64,000 bases of DNA from Ruminococcus gauvreauii (GTDB taxonomy: Bacteria; Bacillota; Clostridia; Lachnospirales; Lachnospiraceae), in assembly GCF_025151995.1 (NCBI RefSeq), contig NZ_CP102290.1, positions 1,550,001 to 1,614,000 of the forward strand, read 5' to 3'. Position 1 is the first letter of the stretch; every line of letters starts with the position of its first letter. The translations under genes were made by a program, and so were the position numbers. The notes beneath the pieces are model-generated. The model worked only from the letters and a program-made list of their open reading frames with translations, was not told where the DNA came from and ran no database searches. Of the stretch, positions 32,952 through 41,820 are shown one piece after another.

Positions 32952-34382
32952 ATGAACTTTGTACCACAGTTAAATTATGTCAGTGAAGAACAGATTGAAA
33001 AGCTGCATCAGTATGGTATGGGAATACTGAAAAAACTCGGTATGCGCGTTGAGGATCCCATGATCCGGAAATTACTCTGTGAGCATGGCTGTACCGAGAA
33101 CGGCGACCGCATCCTCTTTACAGATACATTAATCGGAGACATGCTGAAAGCACAGAAAGGCCGTGTAACCATGACCTCGGCTGTGACCGGCATGAAAAAA
33201 GAGATGGAAATCGGAAAAACATTCGTACACAGTACCGGAGGAGCGCCTTGGATCGCGGATATGAAGACTGGAAAACGCCGCAACGGAATGCTCACAGACC
33301 TGATTGATACCATCCGCGTGATGAATCAGCTTCCTGAGCTGGATCTTCCGTGCGCCCTGGTTTATCCGAGTGAAATCCCCTCCGCAGTCACTCAGCTGAA
33401 ACAGACGGCCACGATGCTGAAATATTCCCATAAGCCGATTTACGGACCCGGGATCTCTGTCGCCAGCAACGCAAAATATATTGCAGAACTTTTCAAAGTC
33501 TACGGAGGCAGCTCACTGGCAGACAATCCGATCGGTATGGTGGGCATCTCCCCGGAATCACCGTTGTTCCTGCCAAAAGAAATCACTGACACCATGAGCC
33601 ACATCGTGCGTGCCGGTATCCCGGTCAGCATACTGGCTGCACCGATGGGCGGACTGACTTCTCCGCTGTCCGTTGCCGGAACGGTCGCACAGGCACACGC
33701 GGAGATCCTGGCATTTGCCTGCGTTTCTTATCTTATGAATCCGGACTGCGTGCTGTTCTACGGCTCCAGAACATTCTTTGCAAATATGAAGAACAGCCAG
33801 AGCATCCTCGGCCTGCCTGAGACCGGCATCTCCAGTGCCCTGGCAGTACAGCTCGCAAACCACTGCGGTTTCCTGTCAGACGTCTATGGTCTTTCCTGCA
33901 CAAGCTGTGCAATGGACGAACAGGCGGGCTACGAAAAGATGATCAATGCAATGCTGCCCGGACTTGCGGGTGCAACCCTGATCACAGGTTTCGGAAGCAC
34001 CGCAAGCGTAATGTGCTGTTCCTTAAGCCAGCTCGTACTGGACAACGAGATCATCGCCATGATCCGCAAAGCCAAGAAACCATTTACAATCACGGAGGAA
34101 GAACTCGGCTTTGAGTCACTGGAGTACGTGATCAACGACGGGGAAACCTTCCTCGAACAGGAGCACACCATCGATCACCTCCACGGAGAGGTATTCCAGC
34201 CGTCTATCGGCTTTGACAGTGTATGGGCAGACTGGATCAAGTGCGGAGAAATCCCGCTGACCGAACGCGCCGCTGACCGCGCACTCGAATTGATCCAGAA
34301 CGACGAAGTTCCGGAAACGAAACCCGAGATCACAGCTGAAGTCGAAAAAATACTGGCTGCGGCAGAAAGAGAATTATTATAA
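32952..34382 (+). CDS. MttB-superfamily methyltransferase (non-pyrrolysine)
   Basis: 476 residues from the ATG at 32952 (GGAGGG site). TIM-barrel protein of the trimethylamine methyltransferase superfamily: LHQYGMGILKKLGMRVEDP at the start, a middle GPGISVASNAKYIAELFKVY, and GLAGATLITGFGSTASV. The frame has no internal TAG, so it lacks the pyrrolysine of true MttB and belongs to the group that demethylates quaternary amines (glycine betaine, proline betaine, carnitine and others) onto a corrinoid protein. No corrinoid protein gene is adjacent. The substrate cannot be read from the sequence. Confidence 0.88.
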   Translation: MNFVPQLNYVSEEQIEKLHQYGMGILKKLGMRVEDPMIRKLLCEHGCTENGDRILFTDTLIGDMLKAQKGRVTMTSAVTGMKKEMEIGKTFVHSTGGAPWIADMKTGKRRNGMLTDLIDTIRVMNQLPELDLPCALVYPSEIPSAVTQLKQTATMLKYSHKPIYGPGISVASNAKYIAELFKVYGGSSLADNPIGMVGISPESPLFLPKEITDTMSHIVRAGIPVSILAAPMGGLTSPLSVAGTVAQAHAEILAFACVSYLMNPDCVLFYGSRTFFANMKNSQSILGLPETGISSALAVQLANHCGFLSDVYGLSCTSCAMDEQAGYEKMINAMLPGLAGATLITGFGSTASVMCCSLSQLVLDNEIIAMIRKAKKPFTITEEELGFESLEYVINDGETFLEQEHTIDHLHGEVFQPSIGFDSVWADWIKCGEIPLTERAADRALELIQNDEVPETKPEITAEVEKILAAAERELL

Positions 34383-34396
34383 ACCATTCAGAGAAT

Positions 34397-34430
34397 ATTC
34401 CGCTCACACAGTTGAGCGGAATTTTTTTGT
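34397..34430 (+). terminator. Intrinsic terminator of the MttB-like gene
   Basis: Perfect 10-bp stem ATTCCGCTCA/TGAGCGGAAT, 6-base loop, then seven T. Confidence 0.95.
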
Positions 34431-34475
34431 TTATCAGCCATGCCTTTTATAGCGCTTCCCTAATGACAATTGCAA

Positions 34476-34504
34476 GTGACATCTCTCCTTACTTATGCTA
34501 TAAT
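34476..34504 (+). promoter_or_regulatory. Promoter of the etfBA-oxidase operon
   Basis: GTGACA (34476-34481), 17 bp, TATAAT (34499-34504) preceded by TGC, giving an extended -10. About 50 bp upstream of etfB. Confidence 0.75.
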
Positions 34505-34554
34505 CTTGTTATTCAATGCACTAAAGCTTTAAAGCAAAGAAGAGAGGACACAGC

Positions 34555-35346
34555 ATGAAAATAATTGTATGTATCAAGCAGGTGCCGGCAACCAGTGAAG
34601 TGGAGGTTGATCCTGAAAACGGCACGTTGAAAAGACTCGGGTCGCAGACCAAGACGAACCCTTACGATCTGTTCGCACTGGAGACTGCTCTCCGTCTGAA
34701 AGAACAGGCCGGCGGAACGGTGACTGTCGTGACCATGGGACCTCCTCAGGCAGAACAGATGATGAAAGACGCCTATTCCATGGGCGCTGACGACGCTGTT
34801 ATTCTGTCAGACAAGAAGTTTGCGGGTTCTGATGTACTCGCCACTTCCTACACTCTGGCCCAGGGAATTCACGCGCTCGGAGGCTACGACCTGATCATCT
34901 GCGGAAGGCAGACAACGGACGGAGACACTGCTCAGATCGGGCCTGCTATTGCAGAACACCTCGGAATCCCGCACACTGCATGGGTCAGCGAGATCTGCTA
35001 TGTATCAGAGAAAACCATATCCGTCCGTCAGGATCTGTTCAGTATTACACAGGTTTCTTCCATGAATTATCCGTGTCTGATCACCGTGGATAAAGATATC
35101 TTCGTACCCCGTCTGCCATCCTACCGCCTGAAAAAGGCCACCGCTGACCGGCCGGTCAGATACCTGTCCTTCGACGATATGCCAGACAAAGATCTGACAC
35201 GCTATGGACTCGTGGGTTCTCCTACGACCGTGGAGCGGATCTTTGCACCACCAGGGGCAGAGAAACAGGTTTATATCGCCGGAGACGCTGCTCAGAAATC
35301 CAGGCAGCTGTATGATCTGCTGAGAAAGAAAAAATATTTAATTTAG
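34555..35346 (+). CDS. etfB: Electron-transfer flavoprotein beta subunit
   Basis: 263 residues. Small ETF subunit with the cofactor-binding signature GRQTTDGDTAQIGPAIAEHL and the N-terminal KIIVCIKQVPATSEVEVD. In bifurcating ETFs this subunit carries the second FAD where NADH is oxidised. It is followed 12 bp later by an iron-sulfur-containing alpha subunit and then by a FAD-linked oxidase, the layout of the electron-confurcating lactate dehydrogenase/Etf complex of acetogens. Confidence 0.95.
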   Translation: MKIIVCIKQVPATSEVEVDPENGTLKRLGSQTKTNPYDLFALETALRLKEQAGGTVTVVTMGPPQAEQMMKDAYSMGADDAVILSDKKFAGSDVLATSYTLAQGIHALGGYDLIICGRQTTDGDTAQIGPAIAEHLGIPHTAWVSEICYVSEKTISVRQDLFSITQVSSMNYPCLITVDKDIFVPRLPSYRLKKATADRPVRYLSFDDMPDKDLTRYGLVGSPTTVERIFAPPGAEKQVYIAGDAAQKSRQLYDLLRKKKYLI

Positions 35347-35358
35347 AAAGGAGCGCAT

Positions 35359-36549
35359 ATGGATCTGCTAACTTTTAACGCCGCACGGTGTGATCTGTGC
35401 GAGGAATGCATCAGAAGCTGTCCCTTCCAGGCGCTCACCATGGAGGCCTCCGGCATCCGGGTCGGTGAAACCTGCCGGATGTGCGGCGTCTGCATCAAAT
35501 GCTGTCCGCAGCAGGCGATCCGTTTTGAACAGAAAGCCGGTACCGTGAATAAAAAGGAATGGCGGGATATTTTAATCTACGCGGAACAGGAGGAATGCGG
35601 CATTCATCCCGTCGCCTATGAGCTGATCGGAGAAGCCGGAAAACTTGCCGGGCGCGTTGGCTATCATGTGAACTGCATTCTGCTGGGAGGCCCGGGGACC
35701 ACGGAAAATGCTGAAAAACTGTTGTCCTATGGAGTACATAACATCTACGTATACGAGCACGAAGGGCTTTCCGCATTTAAGACCGACTGCTACACGGATG
35801 CGTTCGCCGACTGCATCGCATCCACTAAACCATCCGTCGTGTTGATCGGTGCTACGGCACTCGGGCGGTCCCTTGCGCCGCGCCTTTCCACGCGCTTCCA
35901 CACCGGACTGACTGCCGACTGCACGCAGCTCGAGATGCGGGACGATTCTGACCTGGTTCAGATCCGCCCCGCGTTCGGAGGAAACATCATGGCTCAGATC
36001 CTGATCAGCCAGTCCCGTCCGCAGTTTGCCACGGTGCGCTACAAAGTCATGGACCGGGCAGAAAAAACGCCGTATCCCACAGGAAACATCATACACTGCG
36101 AGGTGACGGATGCCATGGTCCGCTCACGCATCACAGTCACCGAGCGCAGTACCATCAGAAGAACGAAATCCATCGAGGAGGAGGAAGTCCTTGTCGTTGC
36201 CGGACGCGGCGTAAAAAGTGATAAAGACCTCGGGATGCTTCGGGAACTGGCCGCCCTGCTAGGCGGACAGCTCTGCTTCACACGTCCGATGGTGGAGGCG
36301 GGATACGGCGACAGCACACACCAGATCGGCCTCTCGGGGCGGACAGTAAAACCGAAACTGATAATCACCTGCGGCGTATCAGGAGCAATCCAGTTCACCT
36401 CCTGCATGAACGGTTCTGAATGTATCGTCGCCATCAACAGCGACCCGGAAGCTCAGATCTTCAGTGTCGCCAACTACTGTATCGTCGATGACCTGTACGA
36501 AGTCATCCCGTCACTGACCGCGCAGATTCGCGCAGGAAAGGAGGCCTGA
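35359..36549 (+). CDS. etfA: Electron-transfer flavoprotein alpha subunit with N-terminal ferredoxin domain
   Basis: 396 residues. The first 60 residues carry two [4Fe-4S] motifs (CDLCEECIRSCPF and CRMCGVCIKCCPQQAI). The rest is ETF alpha: FQALTME linker, GATALGRSLAPRLSTRFHTG, and the C-terminal FAD domain (VVAGRGVKS, YGDSTHQIGLSGRTVKPKL, CGVSGAIQF). A fused ferredoxin domain is found in the alpha subunit (LctC type) of the lactate-oxidising complex and related bifurcating ETFs. Three genes with tight spacing form the operon. Confidence 0.95.
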   Translation: MDLLTFNAARCDLCEECIRSCPFQALTMEASGIRVGETCRMCGVCIKCCPQQAIRFEQKAGTVNKKEWRDILIYAEQEECGIHPVAYELIGEAGKLAGRVGYHVNCILLGGPGTTENAEKLLSYGVHNIYVYEHEGLSAFKTDCYTDAFADCIASTKPSVVLIGATALGRSLAPRLSTRFHTGLTADCTQLEMRDDSDLVQIRPAFGGNIMAQILISQSRPQFATVRYKVMDRAEKTPYPTGNIIHCEVTDAMVRSRITVTERSTIRRTKSIEEEEVLVVAGRGVKSDKDLGMLRELAALLGGQLCFTRPMVEAGYGDSTHQIGLSGRTVKPKLIITCGVSGAIQFTSCMNGSECIVAINSDPEAQIFSVANYCIVDDLYEVIPSLTAQIRAGKEA

Positions 36550-36551
36550 CC

Positions 36552-37964
36552 ATGCCGTATCCCTATCACAAAATAACCGAAGAAGACATGGCACATCTGA
36601 TCCGTGCGGTGTCGCGCGACCGTGTCTGCATCGGAGATGAAATCCCCACAGAATACTACCATGACGAAATGCCGGAGTACGGATGCTACCAGCCGGATAT
36701 CTACATTGAAGCCATCTCAAAAGAAGAAATATCAGCCGTAATGGCGTATGCCTATGAACACAACATTCCGGTGACCGCAAGGGGCGCCGGAACCGGTCTG
36801 GCGGGTGGTGCAACCTGCAGATACGGCGGCATCATGCTCTCGCTGATGCGCATGAATCACATCGAAGATGCAGACACACAAAACCTGACGATCACCGCCG
36901 AATCCGGCGCTCTGCTCACCGATGTTGCCGATAAGGCAGCAGCGGCCGGCCTTTTCTATCCTCCGGATCCGGGAGAGCGTACAGCTTCAATCGGCGGTAC
37001 CGTCATCACCAATGCCGGCGGCATGAGGGCCGTGCGCTACGGCGTCACCCGGGATTATGTGCGCTGTGTCGAGGCAGTACTTCCGGACGGCTCCATCGTA
37101 GAGTTTTCATCGAATGTGGCGAAGAATACAACCGGATATGATATCAAAGATCTGATCATCGGCTCTGAAGGGACGCTGTGCATTGTGACAAAGGTAACGC
37201 TTCGCCTGATACCGGCACCAAACTCCACACGCACGCTTGTCATGACATTTTCGTCCATCAAACCGTGTATCGAAACCGTCCCGAAACTTCTGCAGACGCC
37301 CTACGTCCCCACCGCCATCGAATTTCTGGAACGGGAGCTGACGGACATCGTGGACAGGCGCCTGAACAAACCGTTCCCGGTACAGGAGGGTTCTGACTTC
37401 CTGATCGTGATGTACGACGGCTCTTCCGTCGATGAGGTTGACGCCGCCTGTGAAATGGCGTGTGAGATCGCGATGGAAATGAATGCCATCGACGTCAAGA
37501 TCTGCGATTCACCGGAGCGCATCGGCTCCGTATGGTCTGCCCGTGCCGCTATCCTTGAGGGGATGAAGGCCGACAGCGACGCTCAGGAGGAGTGTGACGT
37601 GGTCGTGCCGCGTGCGCGTATCGCGGACTTCGTCAGGGCAGCGCAGGACATCGGCAGGAAATACAAGATCCGGGTCATCGTCTGCGGCCATGCCGGTGAC
37701 GGCAACATCCACACTGAAATGCTGCGCAACAATCTCTCGGATGAGGAGTGGAAATCCAATACCAGGTCCTGCCTGAAAGAGCTGTATGCCAAGAGTAAGG
37801 AGCTCGGAGGACAGCTGTCGGGAGAACACGGGATCGGCAGCGGACGCCTGGAATTTCTCGAAGACTTTGTCGGCAGCCGGATGTATCAGCTGTACCAGTC
37901 CGTCAAACTGGCATTCGACGACAGGCTGATACTGAATCCAGGCAAGATCATTGAATACAAATAA
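36552..37964 (+). CDS. FAD-linked oxidase of the glycolate/lactate dehydrogenase family
   Basis: 470 residues. PCMH-type FAD-binding domain (TARGAGTGLAGGATCRYGG near residue 80; GGTVITNAGGMRAVRYGVT) and a C-terminal cap with the metal/substrate motif CGHAGDGNIHTE and GEHGIGSGR. This is the LctD/GlcD family, oxidising 2-hydroxy acids. Directly behind EtfBA it would form an Etf-coupled dehydrogenase, classically D-lactate to pyruvate with NAD+. The neighbouring transporter is not a lactate permease, so another hydroxy acid is possible. Confidence 0.9.
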   Translation: MPYPYHKITEEDMAHLIRAVSRDRVCIGDEIPTEYYHDEMPEYGCYQPDIYIEAISKEEISAVMAYAYEHNIPVTARGAGTGLAGGATCRYGGIMLSLMRMNHIEDADTQNLTITAESGALLTDVADKAAAAGLFYPPDPGERTASIGGTVITNAGGMRAVRYGVTRDYVRCVEAVLPDGSIVEFSSNVAKNTTGYDIKDLIIGSEGTLCIVTKVTLRLIPAPNSTRTLVMTFSSIKPCIETVPKLLQTPYVPTAIEFLERELTDIVDRRLNKPFPVQEGSDFLIVMYDGSSVDEVDAACEMACEIAMEMNAIDVKICDSPERIGSVWSARAAILEGMKADSDAQEECDVVVPRARIADFVRAAQDIGRKYKIRVIVCGHAGDGNIHTEMLRNNLSDEEWKSNTRSCLKELYAKSKELGGQLSGEHGIGSGRLEFLEDFVGSRMYQLYQSVKLAFDDRLILNPGKIIEYK

Positions 37965-38013
37965 TAAGATACGGGGCTGCCATCGCGCAGCTTCCCAAGA
38001 GGGAGGACACCTT

Positions 38014-39171
38014 ATGATAAGCAAAGACAGGATGCCGCTTGCTGTCGGCATCGCATTCGTAGCATTTACCACACAGTTCGGCGGCGGTTTCGCCTCCGGT
38101 GCACAGCTTTACCAGTATTTTATCAATTACGGTCTCTGGGGCGTCTTCATGCCGATTCTCGCACAGCTTCTGCTGTCGCTGTTTTTCTGGTATGGGCTTC
38201 GCTACGCGTTCCGTAACCGTACCTATGACTACCGCAGCTTTTCCAACCATTTCTACGGAAAACTGAGTCCGGTATTCTCTAACCTGTACGAAATCGTCTA
38301 TCTGATGCTGATCTTTCTGGCTCCTGCTGTGGCATTCGCTACCGGAGGCTCAACACTCAACACACTGACCGGCATCCCCTATTGGCTCTGTACACTGGTG
38401 ATCGGAATTTTTATTTTTCTCGTCGCCATGTTCGGTACCGCTATCGTCAGAAAATGTGCTTCCACACTTTCAGTCATCATCATTATCGGACTTCTCGTGG
38501 TGCTTGTCCCGAATATCATCGCACAGTGGGACAGTATCTGTGACGCATTCGGTCAGCTGGCCTCGGGACTCGTCCCTGTCGCGTCCAAAGAAAGCGGCAG
38601 CTTCGGCAGCGCTCTGTGGAGCGCCGTCGTGTATGCACTGTTCCAGCTGGCATCCATCGGGCTGATGTACCAGCACGTGGAACCCCTATCCGAGGAGAAG
38701 CAGGTGACGCGTTCCATGATCTATATGTTCGTGGTCAATACCGCGACTATCATGCTCTCGATCGTCGGAATGCTTGCAATCGCATTTAACGACGGGCTTG
38801 CGGAAGCCTCCGTACCGATGCTTCTTTTCGTGAACAGCGGCGTGGGCGCCAAAGTACTGACTCCGATCATCTCCATCCTGATCATTCTGGGTTCGGTATC
38901 CACCGGTGTCAACATGATCGCCGGCATCGTGACACGTGTGGTCAGACAGCTGGAGAAAAACGAGTCCAGGGATACGGCTCGCACCAGACGCATGAAGCGC
39001 AGCACGCTTGCATCTCTGCTGTTCACACTGCTCGCATTCGCGATCGCACAGTTCGGCCTGCTGCCGCTCGTAAAGGTGGGGTATTCCTATCTCGGATACG
39101 CAACCCTGATAGCAGTCGGCATACCGTTTATCATACACTTTATTTTACAGTTTGTCAGAAAGAAAGCCTGA
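38014..39171 (+). CDS. YkvI-type membrane transporter
   Basis: 385 residues with about ten membrane segments, from the ATG at 38014 with GGGAGG upstream. N-terminal GIAFVAFTTQFGGGFASGAQ resembles the unwound helix 1 of LeuT-fold (APC superfamily) carriers, and the whole matches the uncharacterised YkvI family. It is last in the etf operon and may bring in the acid oxidised by the operon; this is inference. Confidence 0.75.
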   Translation: MISKDRMPLAVGIAFVAFTTQFGGGFASGAQLYQYFINYGLWGVFMPILAQLLLSLFFWYGLRYAFRNRTYDYRSFSNHFYGKLSPVFSNLYEIVYLMLIFLAPAVAFATGGSTLNTLTGIPYWLCTLVIGIFIFLVAMFGTAIVRKCASTLSVIIIIGLLVVLVPNIIAQWDSICDAFGQLASGLVPVASKESGSFGSALWSAVVYALFQLASIGLMYQHVEPLSEEKQVTRSMIYMFVVNTATIMLSIVGMLAIAFNDGLAEASVPMLLFVNSGVGAKVLTPIISILIILGSVSTGVNMIAGIVTRVVRQLEKNESRDTARTRRMKRSTLASLLFTLLAFAIAQFGLLPLVKVGYSYLGYATLIAVGIPFIIHFILQFVRKKA

Positions 39172-39177
39172 TAAAAA

Positions 39178-39228
39178 ACATAGCGGAGGGAAATCATCAC
39201 ATCCCTTCCGCCATGTTTCATTTCACAT
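39178..39228. terminator. Bidirectional terminator between the YkvI and NUDIX genes
   Basis: CATAGCGGAGGGA and TCCCTTCCGCCATG arms with two mismatches and an about 11-base loop. On the minus strand the hairpin is followed by GTTTTTTATC. It serves the converging genes. Confidence 0.75.
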
Positions 39229-39692
39229 CAGTCGCTGTACACAACCGCGTTTCTGTCTTCCATTCCCACGCCAAACCGCCTGACCTGTTCCAGCATATGG
39301 CCGATATTCCCCTCGCCGGCAAATTTATCTTCGTCAAAAAAATCCTCATCCAGTTCCATCCACACGAGAGGATGCTTTTCACTTCGGACATCCACATTTT
39401 CTTTCAGGATGCCCACATATACCTCCACATAATTCAGTTGATTGTAGTATGTGAAATCCATCATATGAAACAGCTCCGTCTGTTCCCGCTCAATTCCCGT
39501 CTCTTCCCGCAGTTCTCGGTAAGCTGCACAAAAGCCATCCTCCCCGGTTTCTATCTTACCTCCTACAAGGTTATAAAGCCCCCTGTAAGGATCTTCCGTC
39601 CTTTTGCACATCAGAAGTTTTGTACGCTCTGCATTGAAAATCATAATACAGTTGTACCCCTGCATACTGCCAAGACAATTATCAGTTGTCAT
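39228..39692 (-). CDS. NUDIX hydrolase
   Basis: 154 residues from the ATG at 39692 (AAAGGAG site). NUDIX fold with the hydrolase box GGKIETGEDGFCAAYRELRE followed by ETGI, matching GX5EX7REUXEEXGU. It presumably removes a nucleoside diphosphate moiety from an oxidised or damaged nucleotide (MutT-like), but the substrate cannot be predicted. The first 11 bases overlap the end of the upstream gene. Confidence 0.9.
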   Translation of the reverse strand: MTTDNCLGSMQGYNCIMIFNAERTKLLMCKRTEDPYRGLYNLVGGKIETGEDGFCAAYRELREETGIEREQTELFHMMDFTYYNQLNYVEVYVGILKENVDVRSEKHPLVWMELDEDFFDEDKFAGEGNIGHMLEQVRRFGVGMEDRNAVVYSD

Positions 39693-41403
39693 GCCGATCT
39701 CCTTTCCAGTCCCTGAAATCCACAATCTTGCCCCCGGATGAATTCTTCATCTCTCTGCTCCTGCCTTTTAACAGTTCACCCGGTTTAGCCCCTCTGTTCA
39801 CAATCATTCTGGTGTCATTCCATAACAGCATCAGAACATCTGCAAGTTCCTGTAATTCCTCATTGCTCTCAATCTCAACCCCATGTTCCTCAATAAAATC
39901 AAAGATCTCCCGTACACTGCAGCCTGAGCAGATCTCCCACTGCACCCTCGCTCCGATAAACTCCGCATCGATGCCCGGAAGTTCCTTTTCACTCACCAGA
40001 TATTCTGCAAATTTGCGTATTCCATCACCCTGCGGCAGATAGCCATGCACCACGATATCGAATATCTCTTCCCTGCTGGGAATATAGTATTCTTTTCCAT
40101 CCTGTATCTCCCACAGCTTTTTATATGTGGCATCCGTATACAAAGGCATCTGAATATAGAGCCCGCCTGACAGTACAAAATTTTTGTAACCCTTCGGCAG
40201 CTGTTCACAGGCATCTATTATATCCTGCTCAGAAATCCGGTCGCCGCAGTTCTGGTTATAGATCCTCACAATAGCGCCCAGCTCCGCTACGCCGTACAGA
40301 TAGCCGGCAGCCTCCAGACAGTCATACAGGAAACTTCTGCGGGAACGCCCTTTTAAGGCTCCTTCATCTTTCAGAATGCGGTAAGCTGCCGCCGCATCAT
40401 CCGGCACCATCACGTAGTCACCTTCCAGAATGCCGCAGTATCCGGCACACTGCAGACGTTCGAATACATCCGGATCCTCCGCCTCGTATGGACCCTTTGC
40501 TGCAATCGCCTCCTCATACTCCGATATCTCATCGTCACGTAGACACAGAAAAAAACGGCGCATCACCTCTGGTTTGAGAATATGGGAAACCGTGCAGGCA
40601 ATCAGGTCATCCCGGCCTTTCGGCAGATCTTCCCCCATCCCATGTATCCGTGCGATATCCAGAATATCACGCGTCTGATAGCATTCGAATATATCCGCAA
40701 GGGATTCCTCCTGATGATTCCAGTCCGGTTTGCGGAGACTGGCGGCCTCTGGATTCCGTGTCACCATCAATCCGGTCTCTCCCTCAGCCATCGCCTCGTA
40801 TATCTCCTCCTGGAGTCTGTTTTCTCCCTCTCCATAGACAACATGGAAGTTAGCCTTGAACTCTTTGTTGACGGCGTCCATATCATATTCTTCATACCCC
40901 TGCTCCAGGGCCCACTCCCGCGTCTCATCATGATGCGGATGATGCGGGTCGCTCATAATTTCAAGATAATCGTAATAACCGTTCAGGCCGCCGCTGTCTT
41001 CGATCGGGCAGTTGCCCTTGTATTTCAGTACACACGGAGCACTCTTCTCATAGTCCGGAAGCACTGCCTCCACTGTAATCTTATGCCTCCAGTCGTCCCC
41101 AAAATCATAATAATAGGTAAACCAGTCCTCCTGCTCAATCAATGTATCTATATACGTCTTTGAAGCATCCAGACAATACTCGTCATTCCACAGCATAAAT
41201 TCCGTAAACTCTTCGTCGCCCTCCTGAATCATGGCAAAGGAACTTCGCATTTCAAAACGAAACAGATGATATCCAGACCATCCCATTGTCTGATTCAAGA
41301 TAATGCTGAACTGAGAAAATGTAATTCCCGCCGGCACAACGACTCTCCGCCAGATGGGCGGCTTCGAATTCTTAATTGCAACCTTTAACTGATATGCTTT
41401 CAT
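39682..41403 (-). CDS. pRiA4b ORF-3-like domain protein
   Basis: 573 residues. The N-terminal about 180 residues carry the plasmid pRiA4b ORF-3-like fold (AIKNSKPPIWRRVVVPAGIT, MGWSGYHLFRFEM, and YDFGDDWRHKITVE). The rest is an acidic helical region of unknown type with an EECYD-like SEC-linked character (NTREWALEQGYEEYDMDAVN-type segment near 190). It carries no transposase catalytic motif and is not itself a mobile element. Role unknown. The ATG at 41403 is used because GGGGGAG lies 6 bases before it. Confidence 0.75.
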   Translation of the reverse strand: MKAYQLKVAIKNSKPPIWRRVVVPAGITFSQFSIILNQTMGWSGYHLFRFEMRSSFAMIQEGDEEFTEFMLWNDEYCLDASKTYIDTLIEQEDWFTYYYDFGDDWRHKITVEAVLPDYEKSAPCVLKYKGNCPIEDSGGLNGYYDYLEIMSDPHHPHHDETREWALEQGYEEYDMDAVNKEFKANFHVVYGEGENRLQEEIYEAMAEGETGLMVTRNPEAASLRKPDWNHQEESLADIFECYQTRDILDIARIHGMGEDLPKGRDDLIACTVSHILKPEVMRRFFLCLRDDEISEYEEAIAAKGPYEAEDPDVFERLQCAGYCGILEGDYVMVPDDAAAAYRILKDEGALKGRSRRSFLYDCLEAAGYLYGVAELGAIVRIYNQNCGDRISEQDIIDACEQLPKGYKNFVLSGGLYIQMPLYTDATYKKLWEIQDGKEYYIPSREEIFDIVVHGYLPQGDGIRKFAEYLVSEKELPGIDAEFIGARVQWEICSGCSVREIFDFIEEHGVEIESNEELQELADVLMLLWNDTRMIVNRGAKPGELLKGRSREMKNSSGGKIVDFRDWKGDRHDN

Positions 41404-41557
41404 GGGCATCTCCCCCTCTTCTTCTGGAACGGCGGTTTCTATTTTTTATTGTAACTGCTCAGGACGACGCGGCTTTCTGCACCAATTTCCCCGTCGCCCT
41501 GAACTGTTACCTTTTATTATAAGCTATCCGCGTATAAGAATAAAGAACATTAGAAAA

Positions 41558-41587
41558 AGAACCGAAAGTTTTTCGACTTTCGGTTCT
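41558..41587. terminator. Strong terminator at the end of the TasA-like gene array
   Basis: Perfect 11-bp stem AGAACCGAAAG/CTTTCGGTTCT with T runs on both sides. It ends the minus-strand transcript from the matrix locus. Confidence 0.93.
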
Positions 41588-41598
41588 TTTTTATAGGA

Positions 41599-41790
41599 TT
41601 ATTCGTCTTCTTTATCGGTACCCACAGCGGAATCCAACAGCCGCAGCAGCTCCAGTGCGCTTCGAAACGGTATGGTTTTGTTCTCTTCAATCCACTGCAC
41701 CGTTCCCTGCCACGTATGATTTTGCGTGCTCTTAATCTTTATCAGAAAAGACTGGCCTTTAAATTCGGTCATGTGTACTTTTTCGCTCAT
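41599..41790 (-). CDS. Small protein with TWQG module (unknown), end of the matrix operon
   Basis: 63 residues; ATG at 41790 with AGGAGT 8 bases upstream. Not recognised as a known family. The segment HTWQGTVQWIEENKTIPFRSA followed by LELLRLLDSA recurs in diverged form at the C-terminus of the protein at 52771-53199 (ATWQGILKDKKGNMIGNFED). The gene is last after the TasA-like genes and before the terminator, so it is expressed with the matrix proteins. No signal peptide, so probably cytoplasmic and perhaps regulatory. Confidence 0.7.
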   Translation of the reverse strand: MSEKVHMTEFKGQSFLIKIKSTQNHTWQGTVQWIEENKTIPFRSALELLRLLDSAVGTDKEDE

Positions 41791-41820
41791 AGTTTTGGAC
41801 TCCTATAAATTTACTGATGA

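Noticed and set aside
32952..34382. Pyrrolysine-containing MttB
   Set aside because: The reading frame runs through with no internal TAG codon, so it is a non-pyrrolysine homologue.
39682..41403. Transposon-related gene because of the pRiA4b ORF-3 domain
   Set aside because: No transposase motif, inverted repeats or target-site duplication was seen; the domain is common in ordinary chromosomal proteins.
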